DNA from: Eleusine coracana subsp. coracana
Taxonomy: Eukaryota; Streptophyta; Magnoliopsida; Poales; Poaceae
Assembly: GCA_032690845.1 (NCBI GenBank)
Contig: CM064420.1
Location: 61,120,707-61,184,706 of the forward strand
Length of the DNA: 64,000 bases
Direction: 5' to 3'
Both the position numbers and the translations under genes were made by a program. A model generated the notes under the pieces. It ran no database searches, was not told the DNA's origin, and saw nothing but the letters and a program-made list of their open reading frames with translations. How positions within the stretch are numbered: the first letter of the stretch is position 1; each line of letters starts with the position of its first letter. Below are positions 22,425-32,662 of the stretch, in pieces.

Positions 22425-22620
22425 AAAAAAAACAATAGGCAAAAGCGATGTCATTCGTAGAGAAAATAAAACACGAAAATTACAGTCTAGGGTACAATAT
22501 CTTACCTGGCCCCAAGGCCATGCCCATGCCTAGGAGCACGGCTCCTTGATGGAAGGGAATGAGCCGCACGAAATGAATAAGAAAAAAAAACAGTTAAATG
22601 CAGAGCTAAGCTTGTGTCAT
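22425..22620 (-). mobile_element. LINE 3' remnant (minus)
   Basis: Same family and position as the remnant at 20786-21520: 'gatgtcattcgtagag', 'attacagtctagggtaca', 'cccatgcctaggagcac'. Ancient insertion shared between units. Confidence 0.5.
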
Positions 22621-22786
22621 CATACTAAGATCTACTAAACAGCCTTAAATTTTGCAATATGGCCTGCATCAAAATTTTCTCACATGATTAGCTACTTCCA
22701 TGTTTTAATATTACTCTTGAAAGTTGATTTATATATGTAAACAATTCAGTTATGAACTATTCACTTCGATTCTCAATATTATTTAA

Positions 22787-23085
22787 TGATGTGTTTGGTG
22801 TAGAGCTTATGGACTAGTTTATTGAACAACATATGTTATGATAAGATATAAGCTTTCCCAAATAGAATGGATTAAAAAACACTTATTACAATAAGCAGAT
22901 ATAAGCACTTTTTCAACTTATGGATCACCTCTATCAGGAGAAGTTGTAGGATAAACTGTTTTAACAAATGGATTGACCGTTCATGCTACAATAAGTCAGA
23001 TAAGTTGAATAAGCATTTTGACAAATAAACTAGAGTATAAGCAGTTTTTAACATAAACAAAAACCTTATCAAACATATCCATAGT
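22787..23085. mobile_element. MITE with 'gtgtttg' termini and 'aataagc' repeats
   Basis: Left 'atgatgtgtttggtg' and right 'tatcaaacatatccat' are imperfect inverted repeats. The interior is rich in 'ttacaataagcagataagc' phrases shared with the Harbinger-type MITE at 42134-42467. It interrupts the unit flank between 'gattctcaatat' and 'agttctgatcag'. Boundaries and TSD are uncertain. Confidence 0.5.
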
Positions 23086-24960
23086 TCTGATCAGTAAAAT
23101 GAGAATGAAACTACAGTCAAATTTATACGAAACTTGAAGAAAAGTAAAAGAGAAACTTGTTATCAAACTCCCACAGATAATATTTGTAAAACCAAATCAG
23201 GGGCATTCATGCTTTTTAGTACTAATAATATTTCACATGCACCATAACCTTTCACTACTCATCATGCTAATTAACTTCAACCATGTGCCCTGACCGGATC
23301 CTTTATAATTTTTTAGATAATAGATAACTTATATAAGTTTTCGGCTTTTTGCATACATGATACATATAACCATAGTCACAATATTACAATATTCAGAAAA
23401 CAAAGGAAGATAGTTAAATGAAAAAGTCTAAAATTATACGGTCACCAATTATTGGTGAAGCACTGCATTGCCAGTACTTTTAGAGAGCGGCAAGCCACCA
23501 ATATATCCTCTCTGAAGACCTGTTTTTTAGTAATCGCCAGAATCTGAACTAGTGTGTCCCACGGATCCTTTATATGCGTGCGCCCTTTATGGATCACGTC
23601 ATTACAAGTGACTAGTATAAAATGTAAATGGGAAGAGTATGAGAAATAACACTAGAGAATTTTTTTTGTGTGCGAGTGCACTAGAAATGAGAGGCATGTA
23701 GGAAACTTGACGTGACAACTCTGGAATAGACTGTTGAACTTCACATGTAGTGGCCACCCTCTCCTTGTATGCCAGCGACGTGGCAGACAAGAAAGAACAA
23801 TTTAGGAAGTGTCCTCGTGGGCGCGGAAGACGAGTCGCACGGAGCGGCTGCCTCCGGCGGGGTGAGCAGCGATGGAGAAACGCCTTCTCCAGTGTCGTGG
23901 GAGCTCAACCAACTCTTTTGTATCCAGCTGCTGAGGAAGGACCGGCGCCGGCGAGCAGTGCTAAGGAAGGCGGTCCGGGCGACGGCCAATCCAGCCGTCT
24001 CTGTGAGTCGCTCAGTTCGTCGGGTTGGCACCTCTCAAGTCGCAACGCGTGATGTGGAAGGAGCCATGCCAACTCGGACAATCTCCAGCTATCATTGAGT
24101 CCGAGTGATACTGATACAGAATCTCGTTCAGAATCCGATTGTGAATACTGAACTGGAGCGTGCTGCAGCGCATCGATCGACCTCCCAAACAGAACAACGG
24201 TCCAGCTCCTCCACCACAGAACGACAACTCTGCTCCGCCGCCGCCGGAGCCAGCATCAGAGACGGTGCAGAGTGCCGTGCCAGAGATTGACTCCAACGAG
24301 AGTGTCAGCAGCCCGGCTCGACCTCCGGTTCGTCCCGAGAAGATCATCAGTCCTGCGTAGCCACCGGCGGCGGCGTCAATGATGGCGCAAAGTACGAAAA
24401 CAGAGGAACGGCCGATCTCTGTTCTGCTGGCCAGGGCAAAGGAGGCTCGTGAGATCCGGTAGCAGAAGGGAAATGGATGGGAACGGAAGAAGACTCGCTG
24501 GCCGGTGCGCGACATGGAGAAGGCGTTGCCGCCCAACGAGAACATCCAATCGCGGGACCTGGAGGAGGCAGTGGCGTAAGTTTTTGTACTACTTACGCCA
24601 AATTTTATCTTTCGGTTATGTGTAAGTTCTTTGTACTACTTCACGTTGCGTAATACTGGTACTCATAAGGTGTCCTCTTCTCCTTCTGGTGCCAAATCTG
24701 AAACAAACGCATTCACAGAGTCTTCAAGGACGAGGAAACCTAATTCAATTGGGTGGCACAATTGGTAGTGGCGGAAATCAAACTCCTCCACATCTCGCAT
24801 TGCAACAGAAAGAACAGTTCCGAATCCTCATCCACCGGTTCCAGTGCTTTTGCTGTCTTGATGTTCTCTCTTTTGCTTGCTGTGATTTTTATCCAGCTTA
24901 ACCTCTTTTAAAAAAACAAGTTGATTTTAAAACAGTGTTAACTCATGAGTCATGAACCGT
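23086..24960 (+). pseudogene. U13: degenerate unit with the best preserved C-terminal tail
   Basis: TATA at 23569-23574, now duplicated because a LINE tail inserted at it. Core at 23685. A 109-residue plus frame (23769-24098) reads HGAAASGGVSSDGETPSPVS, ELNQLFCIQL, RATANPAVSVSRSVRRV. The tail 24160-24590 gives a proline-rich stretch (NGPAPPPQNDNSAPPPPEP), then SVLLARAKEARE, KGNGWERKKTRWPVRDMEKA, PPNENIQSRDLEEAVA, ending at a gtaagt donor. Stops break it at 24358 and 24460. No known domain is recognised. Confidence 0.6.
23308..23561 (-). mobile_element. 5'-truncated LINE inserted at the U13 TATA box, 13-bp target duplication
   Basis: Identical 13-mers cggatcctttata flank the insert (23295-23307, 23562-23574). 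Read on the minus strand the insert ends 'ttatctattatctaaaaaat', an A-rich LINE-type tail. The duplicated target includes the TATA box itself, so U13 now has two TATA copies 267 bp apart. Confidence 0.75.
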
Positions 24961-26030
24961 TCATCTAGATACTCTCAATTCAAACGCATGTCCAACAAGT
25001 GAATTGAACATACAACTGTTCATTGGGCCATGCAGTAGGACATACAGGAATTTTACATAGAACTAAAACACAAGAAAATTCATCATCATAGTTTCACGGA
25101 CAAATTTTTGTACAACGAAATCAGTCGCACTTACCCCCTATAGTAATGTTTCACATGTGCCCACCAACCCCCAATCCTCGCGCTGCTCCTAAAAATCAAT
25201 GAGTACTTAATAGTAGCAGCAGCAGTGCGCCCTCACGGGGTCCTTTATACGTGCGCCCTTAATCGATGACACCATTGCAAAGTGATTAGTAGTAAACTAC
25301 AAAAGGCGAGAGCACTGGGGAAAGAGCGAGTACCAAATAGTTTTCTTGTGTGCCAGTGTGTTAGGAATAAGGCGCGTCGAGGAAACTCATTGTACCAATG
25401 CTAGAGTAGGCATTGGCACTTCGGTATGAACTAGCAACCCCAACCTGTATCATAGGGACATGGAAAACAATGAAGGATGAGCGGTGATGCAACTGAGTGT
25501 GCATATTTTGGCGGAGGATGGAGAGATCATGGATCGTCGTGGAACAAGATGAGGAGTGTATCGACATTTATGGCAATGTATCCCCCATCATGATCCGCAA
25601 TACTTCTCTGGTTTCCATGAGAAGACTGATGAGTCCAAGATAGCAAGGTCGACATCGTACCAGTGGAACAACAAATACGTCGACATCTGTGGCTGTGTCG
25701 ATGCCGCGCCTGTCGTTGCTCTGGAGGTGGCCAATGAATCCCTGCAGCCCAATGTTAAGTAGTAGCAACTCCGGCAACTCAATGTTAAGTGATGTAGATT
25801 CCGACAGATAGCAGCTCAAATTGTCCCTCGGAGCGGCAGCCGCACGGACGAGATAGTCAGCAGACCAGATCTAGCGGATGCGCCTCCTAAAGAGAACAAC
25901 AGCCCGACACAATGAGCGGACATGGTCACCTCTGTGTCGTTGCTGCCATAGCCCGCATCAAAGACAGAAAGAGTATCGAGCCAGAAAGCAACTCCCACGA
26001 GTGTCAGCAGCCCTGCTCAACAACCTCCGG
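24961..26030 (+). pseudogene. U14: degenerate unit with a distinct body
   Basis: TATA 25246-25249 ('tcctttatacgtgcgc'), leader 'caccattgcaaagtgattag', core 'ggaataaggcgcgtcgaggaa' at about 25365. The body carries a 68-residue plus frame (25556-25762) reading 'MYRHLWQCIPHHDPQYFSG', DICGCVDAAPVVALEVAN, not seen elsewhere. The tail 25740-26000 has the serine-rich and 'PPKENNSP'-like segment common to U13. No domain is recognised. Confidence 0.5.
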
Positions 26031-26384
26031 TTCTTCCTGTTTGGATCCTTCTAATTTTTAAGAAACTGATTTCTAGAAACTGGAGGATCTCCGAACAGGC
26101 CATTTTTTATGCCACTTTTTATAAATCGGATTATAAGTTTCTAAGAAACCCATAATCTGGTTCAACCCATCTAATGTCAGTTTTTGTCTCATTTCAAAAT
26201 AATTAAATACCAGAAATGTAGTCCATAGATTATATAAACTAGGACCCAAATATCCCTATCTAGTTTATATATATAAACCAGTTTCTAGAAACTTAAAGTA
26301 AAACCGGTTTTTAAGAAACTATGATAGATACATACAGGACCTAGTGCGTATCTAGATACATACAGGACCTAGTGCGTATCTCAT
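26031..26384. mobile_element. Decayed transposon-like insert plus a 28-bp perfect tandem duplication
   Basis: 26034-26320 contains inverted phrases ('ttctagaaactggaggatc', 'accagtttctagaaac', 'aaaaccggtttttaagaaac') typical of a decayed TIR element. A 28-base unit beginning tagatacatacaggaccta is exactly repeated at 26325-26352 and 26353-26380. After it the ordinary unit flank resumes ('catcacaccaagctctactg'). Confidence 0.45.
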
Positions 26385-27660
26385 CACACCAAGCTCTACT
26401 GAACAGCCTGAAATTTTGTAACGTGGCCAGAATCAAATATTTGTTGCATGATTAGTTACTTCCATGTTTCATTTTCATGTTAATCTCATTAAGTTGACTT
26501 TTATAAACAGTTAATTCATAACTGTTCATCTAAATTCTCAATGTGATCTCAGTTCCGATCAGTGAAATCAGAATGAAACTGCGGTTGAAATTTTATAGGG
26601 AATTTGAAGAAAAATAATAAAAAAAGAAAATCATTGTCAAACTTCCACAGATAAGTTTTGTGAAACCAAATCAGGACATTCATACTTTACTATTAATATT
26701 TCACATGCATCCACCAACCCTTGCACTGCTTAGGGTCATGCGAATTAACTTTAGCAGTGTCACTGCCTCCTAATTGGGTCCTTTATATACGTCCGCCTTT
26801 TTTGGATCACGTCATTGCAAATGACCAGTGTAAACTACAAACAGCCACATTATGAGAAACAACACCATAAGAATTTTTCTTGTGTGCGGGTGCGCTGGAA
26901 ATGAGAGGCATCGAGGAAAGTTGATATGGCGACGTCTGAATAGGCCGTTGAACTTTACTTATAGTGGTCATTCTTACCCTCTATGGTTGTGGACATGAAA
27001 GACAAGAAACGATAATCTAGGAAGCGTCCTCGTGGGAGCAGAGGACGGCACACGGAGTGGCTGCCTCCGCCTGGGTGAGCAGTGTGAGAAACGCCTTCTT
27101 CAGCGTGGTGGGACCTCAGCTAGGTCTTCTCGGTTCAGTTGCAGTTTAAGGTCCAGCGGGCAGAGCTATGAAACTAGGAGACAGATGGTCAATCCCGGCA
27201 CTAGGGAAATTGGGGATGCCGTCCTTGAGCTCTACCACGCATGCAACACAGTTGCTCGCGGCGCCAGAGCCGGTGTTCCGTGCGACGGCCAATCCAGCCG
27301 TCTTCGTGCGTCTCTTGTTTCACCGGGTTGACACCTCACAGCGCGTGAGGTGGAACGAGGCGTGCCAGCTTGGGCAACCTACCTCCAGCTATCTCTGAGT
27401 CCCAGTGAAACAGATTCCCATTCGTAATCCGACTGCGAACAGGAGCGTGCTACCGTACCCGTAGCACGTCAGTCGACCTCAAAAAGTCTCTCGGCACGCG
27501 ATGCATCATTGGCACGCCGCACCAGACACGGCCCCCTCTGAAATTCCCTCTGTTTCTCCTTTCTCTGCCCGCGGCGAGAGCCTTTGCTTCCTCGCTTGCG
27601 GCGCGGGGCGCCTCATGATGTGCCGCGGCACCGGTTTCCGCCATTCGTCCTCACACCAGT
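26385..27660 (+). pseudogene. U15: degenerate unit
   Basis: TATA 26784-26789 ('cctttatatacgtcc'), leader 'gtcattgcaaatgaccagtg', core at 26895 (frame B MRGIEES-stop). The body contains 'ATANPAVFVR' and 'RVDTSQRVRWNEACQLGQP' at 27288-27395, in the same order as U13, U20 and U27. The 3' module (27470-27660) ends abruptly at 'cctcacaccag', where the copia fragment starts; in U16 the same module continues 'caccggggagtcgcgc'. Confidence 0.55.
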
Positions 27661-28166
27661 TGAATAATGCACGACTTGGATACAGATGAGAACATGGTGG
27701 TAAGGTGCTTCCAGGCTGCATGAGCTGTTTCAAAATGTGCAACTTGAGAGAGTACCTCTTTTGACAATGCGGAATTGAGATATCCAAGCACGATCTGATC
27801 TTGGGCCAATCACTGCGCATAAGCAAGATTGGCAACCTCCTTGGTCGTCTTGTCAACGAGCTCGACGGTGATAAGTTGCGGTGGCACACCTTCGAACCAT
27901 CGAGATACCCGATGAGCTAAGCTCCACGCGCAGCCGGCAGAACTTGAGCTTTTCACACCAGGATGTTATCCATGGTTAGCTTCTCGGACACAGGGTGCCT
28001 CCTGTGTCCCCGATGATCTGCATGACGGAGGGACTTGAAGACGTCGACGACATGTCGGCGCTGGATCGCGGCTGTAGACGAGAACTTGAAGGCTCGTGAA
28101 AAAAAAATCGGCGAGATTTGGGAACTCAACTAGATGCCTAACAGGTAGGAGAGGCTCTGTATACCA
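27661..28166 (-). pseudogene. Truncated copia gag (UBN2-type) fragment
   Basis: On the minus strand, 28052 down to about 27664 encodes, across frameshifts and stops, a gag-like sequence: KLTMDNILV near the start, LIGYLDGSKVC, LVDKTTKEVANL, then AHAAWKHLTTMFSS and SKSCIIQL-like residues. This order is typical of plant Ty1/copia gag-polypeptide (UBN2) domains. Upstream, 28152-28166 reverse-complements to 'atggtatacagagcc', close to the copia primer-binding site TGGTATCAGAGC. Protease, integrase and reverse transcriptase are absent. Confidence 0.65.
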
Positions 28167-28993
28167 TGTTAGATGGAATAGGCTGCGATAGTCCAGCCAG
28201 ACATAGCCCGCTTATCTCTACAATCTATTAATTGAGGTACGGTCGTCCACTTCGTATCCATAAAGTTAGAGATTAAATCCAAATCAGTTTTGTACCTTCT
28301 ATATCAAGTACCGAATTTCAAAAATCATAACTCCCACGTCCGGAGCTCAAATGAGGCAAACTCGGACTCTACCTCGTAGCTCTCGAAAAGTTCTACAACT
28401 TTGGTATTCAAAAAAAGTTTAGATCCCGCAGTTTTAATTTCGAAATATGCGATATAAAAATATTTATTCTGATTCGGACTCCTGCGCACAGGTCTCTATG
28501 CGGGGCTCATATCTCCTAGCTCTGTGGTCCAAATAATATGATCCATATATGTCTCGAAAAGGTCTAGACGAGATCTACAACTTTCGTGTTTTAACTTTTT
28601 TCATTAGAGCAAGTATTCAATTTCAAAATTGTGTTGCAATGCAGTTCTATTTATGGACTTCGTGAATTGATTTTTCCTCCAGATAAAGCTTCTAAAATAT
28701 GGTAAAAAATGGTGATAAAATTGTTACTTTTGACATATAAAATAATATACTAAGAAACACCAATGGTAATATAAATATAATCTTTCATGTAAAAATGTCA
28801 ATAATATTATATATATCTAATAATTATATTATATAAAAAATGTTTCGTTTTTTAAAGTCCGTAGTAACACACGGACACTTTGCTAGTACATATATACACA
28901 AGTTTACAAGAGTCCGTGTAGACAACACGAGTCCAGTTAGGACACTACACGTTCATGATACGGCATGCAAGCCGGATATAATTACAACTAACA
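28167..28993 (-). mobile_element. Copia LTR interrupted by a Helitron
   Basis: On the plus strand the LTR starts TGTTAGATGG directly after the primer-binding site and ends ACAACTAACA at 28993, giving 5'-TGTTAG...CTAACA-3' ends. Without the Helitron it is about 155 bp. It contains an AT-rich 'tatatatgtataagc' promoter-like stretch on the minus strand, re-formed when the Helitron is removed. The opposite LTR is missing because the element is truncated at about 27661. Confidence 0.55.
28215..28886 (+). mobile_element. Non-autonomous Helitron, 672 bp
   Basis: Starts 'tctctacaatctattaatt' immediately after an A (28214) and ends 'acactttgctag' immediately before a T (28887), the canonical A^T insertion. 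A hairpin precedes the CTAG (28857-28876; stem gtccgt/acggac, loop agtaacac). It has no TIR, no target duplication and no coding frame. The interior is related to bases 1-600 in reverse. Confidence 0.85.
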
Positions 28994-29690
28994 TACGGAT
29001 TGTAAATTGGCTTCATATTCGCAGGAGGAGACGTACAAGGTGAAACTCACAGCTCGCTCTAATTAATTTGTGTGATACATGCTTCTCTCTTCATTTCACG
29101 CAGCCGAGTAGTAGTACGTTCATGTGTTGTTCCTGAGTTCATGGCTTTTACAGGTGATGTTAGATTTCACCGGGGAGCATGGCATGCATCATTATGGACC
29201 TCGAGGATGTATGATGCAGTCAAAGCTTTTAAGTAAGATACTAACACAGATTCAAGCTATAACACCAGGTAGCAAGTGCCTAGAATAGCTGGAACAAGGT
29301 GAAGAATTTGTCTAATATTACAGAACATAAATAGGCCTTCTATATCATCAAATCAGAAGGTGGTGTGAGATGTAATCATCCCATACATACACATCTAAAG
29401 TCTAGCATTGGATTCTTGGGTAATAAGCTGCACTGCTGACTCTTTCATTTATGTTAAATTACCCGCTTTGCTCAACTCATACTTAAATGTATACCTATAT
29501 TTTTAGGGAGATTCAGTATTGAAGCTATGGATCTTGATATGCTCCAGCGCTACCAGCTTGTATCTAGGTTGGCATGCTTAAGTGCAAAAGATGGTATAAC
29601 TTTATGACAATCTATAAAAAAATATGGATACTTACAGTAGTTTTATGTATTATTTTTCTAGTCCGTAGCAATGCACGGACACTTTGCTAG
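28994..29690 (+). mobile_element. Second Helitron 3' end with exon-like captured segments
   Basis: The segment ends with hairpin gtccgt-agcaatgc-acggac (29661-29680) and CTAG at 29687-29690, followed by T. No separate 5' end is evident. Two stretches look like captured exons. 29153-29231 follows a 'ttttacag' acceptor, precedes 'gtaagat', and reads 'DVRFHRGAWHASLWTSRMYD'. 29505-29594 follows 'atttttag', precedes 'gtataac', and reads 'FSIEAMDLDMLQRYQLVSRL'. I recognise neither. Gene capture is usual for grass Helitrons. Confidence 0.55.
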
Positions 29691-29786
29691 TTTAGTAACA
29701 TTTCAAACACATCTACCAACCCTTGCATTGCTAGTGCACATTGCCAAGTTAATTGACCTCAGCAATGTGCCCCCATCCGACCTCTT

Positions 29787-29792
29787 TATATA
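29787..29792 (+). promoter_or_regulatory. TATA box of U16, exemplar of the conserved unit promoter
   Basis: 'cctctttatatatgaccacc' is followed about 23 bases later by the conserved leader 'caccattgttgcaagtgact'. The same TATA-leader spacing occurs at U10, U12, U13, U15, U17, U20, U23, U24 and U25. The leader therefore probably marks the transcription start region. Function is inferred; no expression evidence is available. Confidence 0.5.
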
Positions 29793-29841
29793 TGACCACC
29801 TTTCGTCTATCACACCATTGTTGCAAGTGACTACAAGTAAA

Positions 29842-30306
29842 ATGCCAAAGAAAAAAAAAGTATGGGAAACAGTACCAGAGAGTTTTCTTCTGTACGAGTG
29901 CGCTTGGAATGAGAGGCATCCAGGAAACTTGCTCTGTCAGCGTTGGAGTATTTCATTTAACTTCACGTTCATTGGCCACAGTCATCGCGTCTTGCACGGA
30001 TATGGAAGACAAGGTTGGGTAACTTGGGAAGTGTCCTCGTGGATACAAAGGATGTCTCACGGAGCAACTGCCTCCGGTGGGCTGAGCAGCTGTGGTGAAT
30101 CTCCTACTCTAGCATTGTGGGAGTTCAATTACCTCTCCTTTGTTCAGTTGCCGGAGAAGATCCGTCAGGCGGTGCTCAAGATAGGGAAGGTGGTGCTGTC
30201 AAATCATTTAGGCAACCATCCACAGGACTTGGAGACTTATTTGATTCGGCCGCATAAGAAGAATGGCTGGGAAGGACACAAGGCACACTGGCGCGAGATT
30301 AGTTGA
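29842..30306 (+). CDS. Hypothetical protein of the tandem family, longest plausible open copy
   Basis: I chose the ATG at 29842 because it is the first after the expected transcription start; the frame is also open upstream to 29671, but that lies in the promoter. It gives 154 residues. The basic start MPKKKKV resembles a nuclear localisation motif. YECAWNERHPGNLLCQRW follows at about residues 21-38, NFTFIGHSHRV at about 43-53, HGATASGG at about 74-81 and WEFNYLSFVQLPEKIRQAVL at about 98-117. The end KKNGWEGHKAHWREIS resembles the NGWERKKTRW block of U13, implying an internal deletion. A second frame from 29909 (MRGIQETCSVSVGVFHLTSR, 37 residues) is also open. No known domain or function is recognised, and it may be non-functional. 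Confidence 0.4.
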   Translation: MPKKKKVWETVPESFLLYECAWNERHPGNLLCQRWSISFNFTFIGHSHRVLHGYGRQGWVTWEVSSWIQRMSHGATASGGLSSCGESPTLALWEFNYLSFVQLPEKIRQAVLKIGKVVLSNHLGNHPQDLETYLIRPHKKNGWEGHKAHWREIS

Positions 30307-31440
30307 AGAAGGCGGTGGGGCTCCACTACCATGATCTCTTTTGGTCTTTTGGTTCTACGGTTATCCATAGGTCTATATTCTCAATCTACCTGGCGACATA
30401 TCATATCGACCTTTTCATGAAAACCGGTCCTCGGGTATCTAGGCATGGTTTAAGCCATGATTAGTACACATGTGTTCTTGGATTTCTAGTTTGGGCTCAT
30501 CGTAGGTTTACTGTAGGCTTAGACGTTGATGCACGTGCCTACTTCACCGCAGCTACCATAACCATATCTAAGAAGCTGGGAATAGAGTTCACTCAGCTAG
30601 ATGGAATGTTGCCGGCTAACAGACTCAACAAAAGGATTAAATCTGCGTCAAGACCGGAAAGAATGTATGCCACCAGGCACCAGATCTTCAGTGTCAACCT
30701 TCTTGCCGGCGGCAGCCATGTCGTCGGGCGGCGATCCCTGTCATATTTGAGAAGAAGGCCGCACAGGAGAGGTCTCCTTTGCAAGTGGTGGCAAGCTGCT
30801 GGCGGAGATGCGCAATCCACGAGCCAGCTTGGGCAACCTACCTCCAGCTATCTCTGAGTCCCAGTGAAACAGATTCCTATTCGTAATCCGACTGCGAACA
30901 GGAGCGTGCTACCGTACCCGCAGCGCGTCAGTCGACCTCGAAAAGTCTCTCGGCACGCCGCACCAGACACGGCCCCCTCTGAAATTCCCTCTGTTTCTCC
31001 TTTCTCTGCCCGCGGCGAGAGCCTTTGCTTCCTAGCTTGAGGCACGGGGCGCCTCATGATGTGCCGCGGCACCGCTTCCGCCGTTCGTCCTCACACCAGC
31101 ACCGGGGAGTCGCGCAGCCAGCCGCTCGACAGCAGGCTGTCAAACAGCCCTGCTCCAGAGATACTCAAGAAGCGGTTGGCGGTCGAGTTCGAGCACGCTT
31201 TTGTATAACTATCGTAAATTGTATTGTGAATTTTGGATGTGGAATTATTCATTTATACACCTTATTATGCAACTCTTTTTGTCAGATAAAAACCATTAAA
31301 ATAATAGTGACGCAATGGCATTAGCTTTTTGCTGCTGCTCCCCCCACTCTTTGGTTGCTGTGCAGTGGCAACCACAGGAATCTCTCTAGATCGCAGGCAG
31401 CATTGATTGTATAATCACAATATTAAGCTCCAACTTTGTA

Positions 31441-32402
31441 ATGAACGTGTCTGATGTAATCTTGAATTTTGTATTGTGGCCTGTCTCAAATATTCATCAC
31501 ATGACGACGAGCTACTTCTGTGTTTCAGTACCAGATTACTACCAGTGTCAAAGTTTCTTTCAAACAATCAGTCCCAGTTAGCGTAATATTGAACGACCAG
31601 TTCAAGTCAGTTGATGCTTTGGGTTCTGTGCAAGTTTTGGTACGTCAGTTTTGCGTCAGACTTTTGTGCATCATAGGCTAATGTATGATCAGATAACCAT
31701 GATCTGTTCATCCAGATTGTCACATCTGAGCTCAGTCCAACCAATGAGATGGAAATGCAAGTGCAGTTGGGCAGTGCAGCAGCGCCTAAAGCAAATTTAC
31801 AGAAGTTGGACGGAGTCGTTTGACTTTCTTTTTTTTCTCGAATGGGATGGTACAACATCCAGAGGGAGTATTTCTGGACTCTGTACCACTTCATCCTAGA
31901 TGAGTTCACCCAGTTCACCAAGCAAATACAGGGACATATCTAGATTCTGTACCATTCCATCGAGGACCAAACAAACCAAACACAACCTTAAGCAGCTGGG
32001 ATCAAGCCATTTAGTAATGATATTTCATATGCACCTACCAACTGTTTCTAGTGCTGGTGCTCCGAATCAAGCTAATTAACCTCGAGCCCTCTTAACCTCA
32101 GCGGTGTTCTTGTGCCTCTCTCCAGTCTCTTTATATATGGCTACCTTTCAAATATCACACCATTGCAAGTGACTAGTAAACTGCAAAAAGAGAGCACGAG
32201 GAACAACACTAGAGACTGAGAGTTTTCTTTTATCCGATTGTCCTAGGGATGATAGGCGAGCAGGAAACTTACTCTACCAACGCTCCCAGATCAAGGGGGA
32301 AGAATTGAAATATCTCAAGTTTTTTTCGAGTAATATCTTCCAGTCAGTTCATCTTCGACAGCCAGGTCTTATCCATCTGTTGTTATCTGCTCACCTAGAT
32401 TC
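31441..32402 (+). pseudogene. U17: short unit, duplicate of U10
   Basis: 3' flank and upstream block 31440-31800 and 31990-32100, TATA 32131-32138 ('ctttatatatggc'), leader 'caccattgcaagtgactagt', core 'gggatgataggcgagcagg' at about 32247 (frame B MIGEQETYSTNAPRSRGKN-stop). Truncated body as in U10. 31800-31990 is an insertion-like segment containing 'ctctgtaccacttcatcc' and 'ctgtaccattccatcg'. Confidence 0.55.
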
Positions 32403-32644
32403 CTCTGGTGCTCAGCAGGTGCTAGGAAATTAGAGGGACTAGGTCTCGCAGGAGAAGTCCTGGGTTAGGGGGGAGGTTTGTCTTTGGTCCTGTTTAGCAA
32501 GTGTTTTGTTAAGGGGGACAACAAAAATGCATGTAAACCGAGTCTCATAGTTAGTCCCCCTATGAGATGAGGTGTTGTACAGGACCGTCTTTTTTCTCTC
32601 TAATAAAAAGAAGCGCAGCTCTGCTGTGTTTTCAAGAAAAGAAA
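32403..32644 (+). mobile_element. 5'-truncated LINE tail with 18-bp target duplication
   Basis: The repeat atctgctcacctagattc flanks the insert exactly (32385-32402 and 32645-32662). The interior ends 'ctctaataaaaagaagcgca', 'gctgtgttttcaagaaaag', an L1-type 3' end. The paralogous U10 has no insert at this place. Confidence 0.75.
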
Positions 32645-32662
32645 ATCTGCTCACCTAGATTC

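Larger units (their letters stand above)
29692..31440 (+). pseudogene. U16: best preserved unit, with 3' module
   Basis: The upstream block begins at 29692 ('ttagtaacatttcaaac'). Downstream of the open frame (see 29842-30306), 30310-30825 is not shared with other units and may be an insertion. Family sequence resumes at 30825 ('gagccagcttgggcaacct'), nearly identical to U15 27365-27500. The 3' module 30940-31200 ('ctgcccgcggcgagagcc', 'catgatgtgccgcggcacc') matches U15 and 43540-43640. The flank 31200-31440 ('aactatcgtaaattgtattg') matches 43970-44230. Confidence 0.6.

Noticed and set aside
29692..31440. Units as LTRs of a retrotransposon
   Set aside because: The repeated promoter and flank recall LTRs, but there are no TG...CA ends, primer-binding sites or 5-bp duplications around units, and copies are tandem with a shared coding order.
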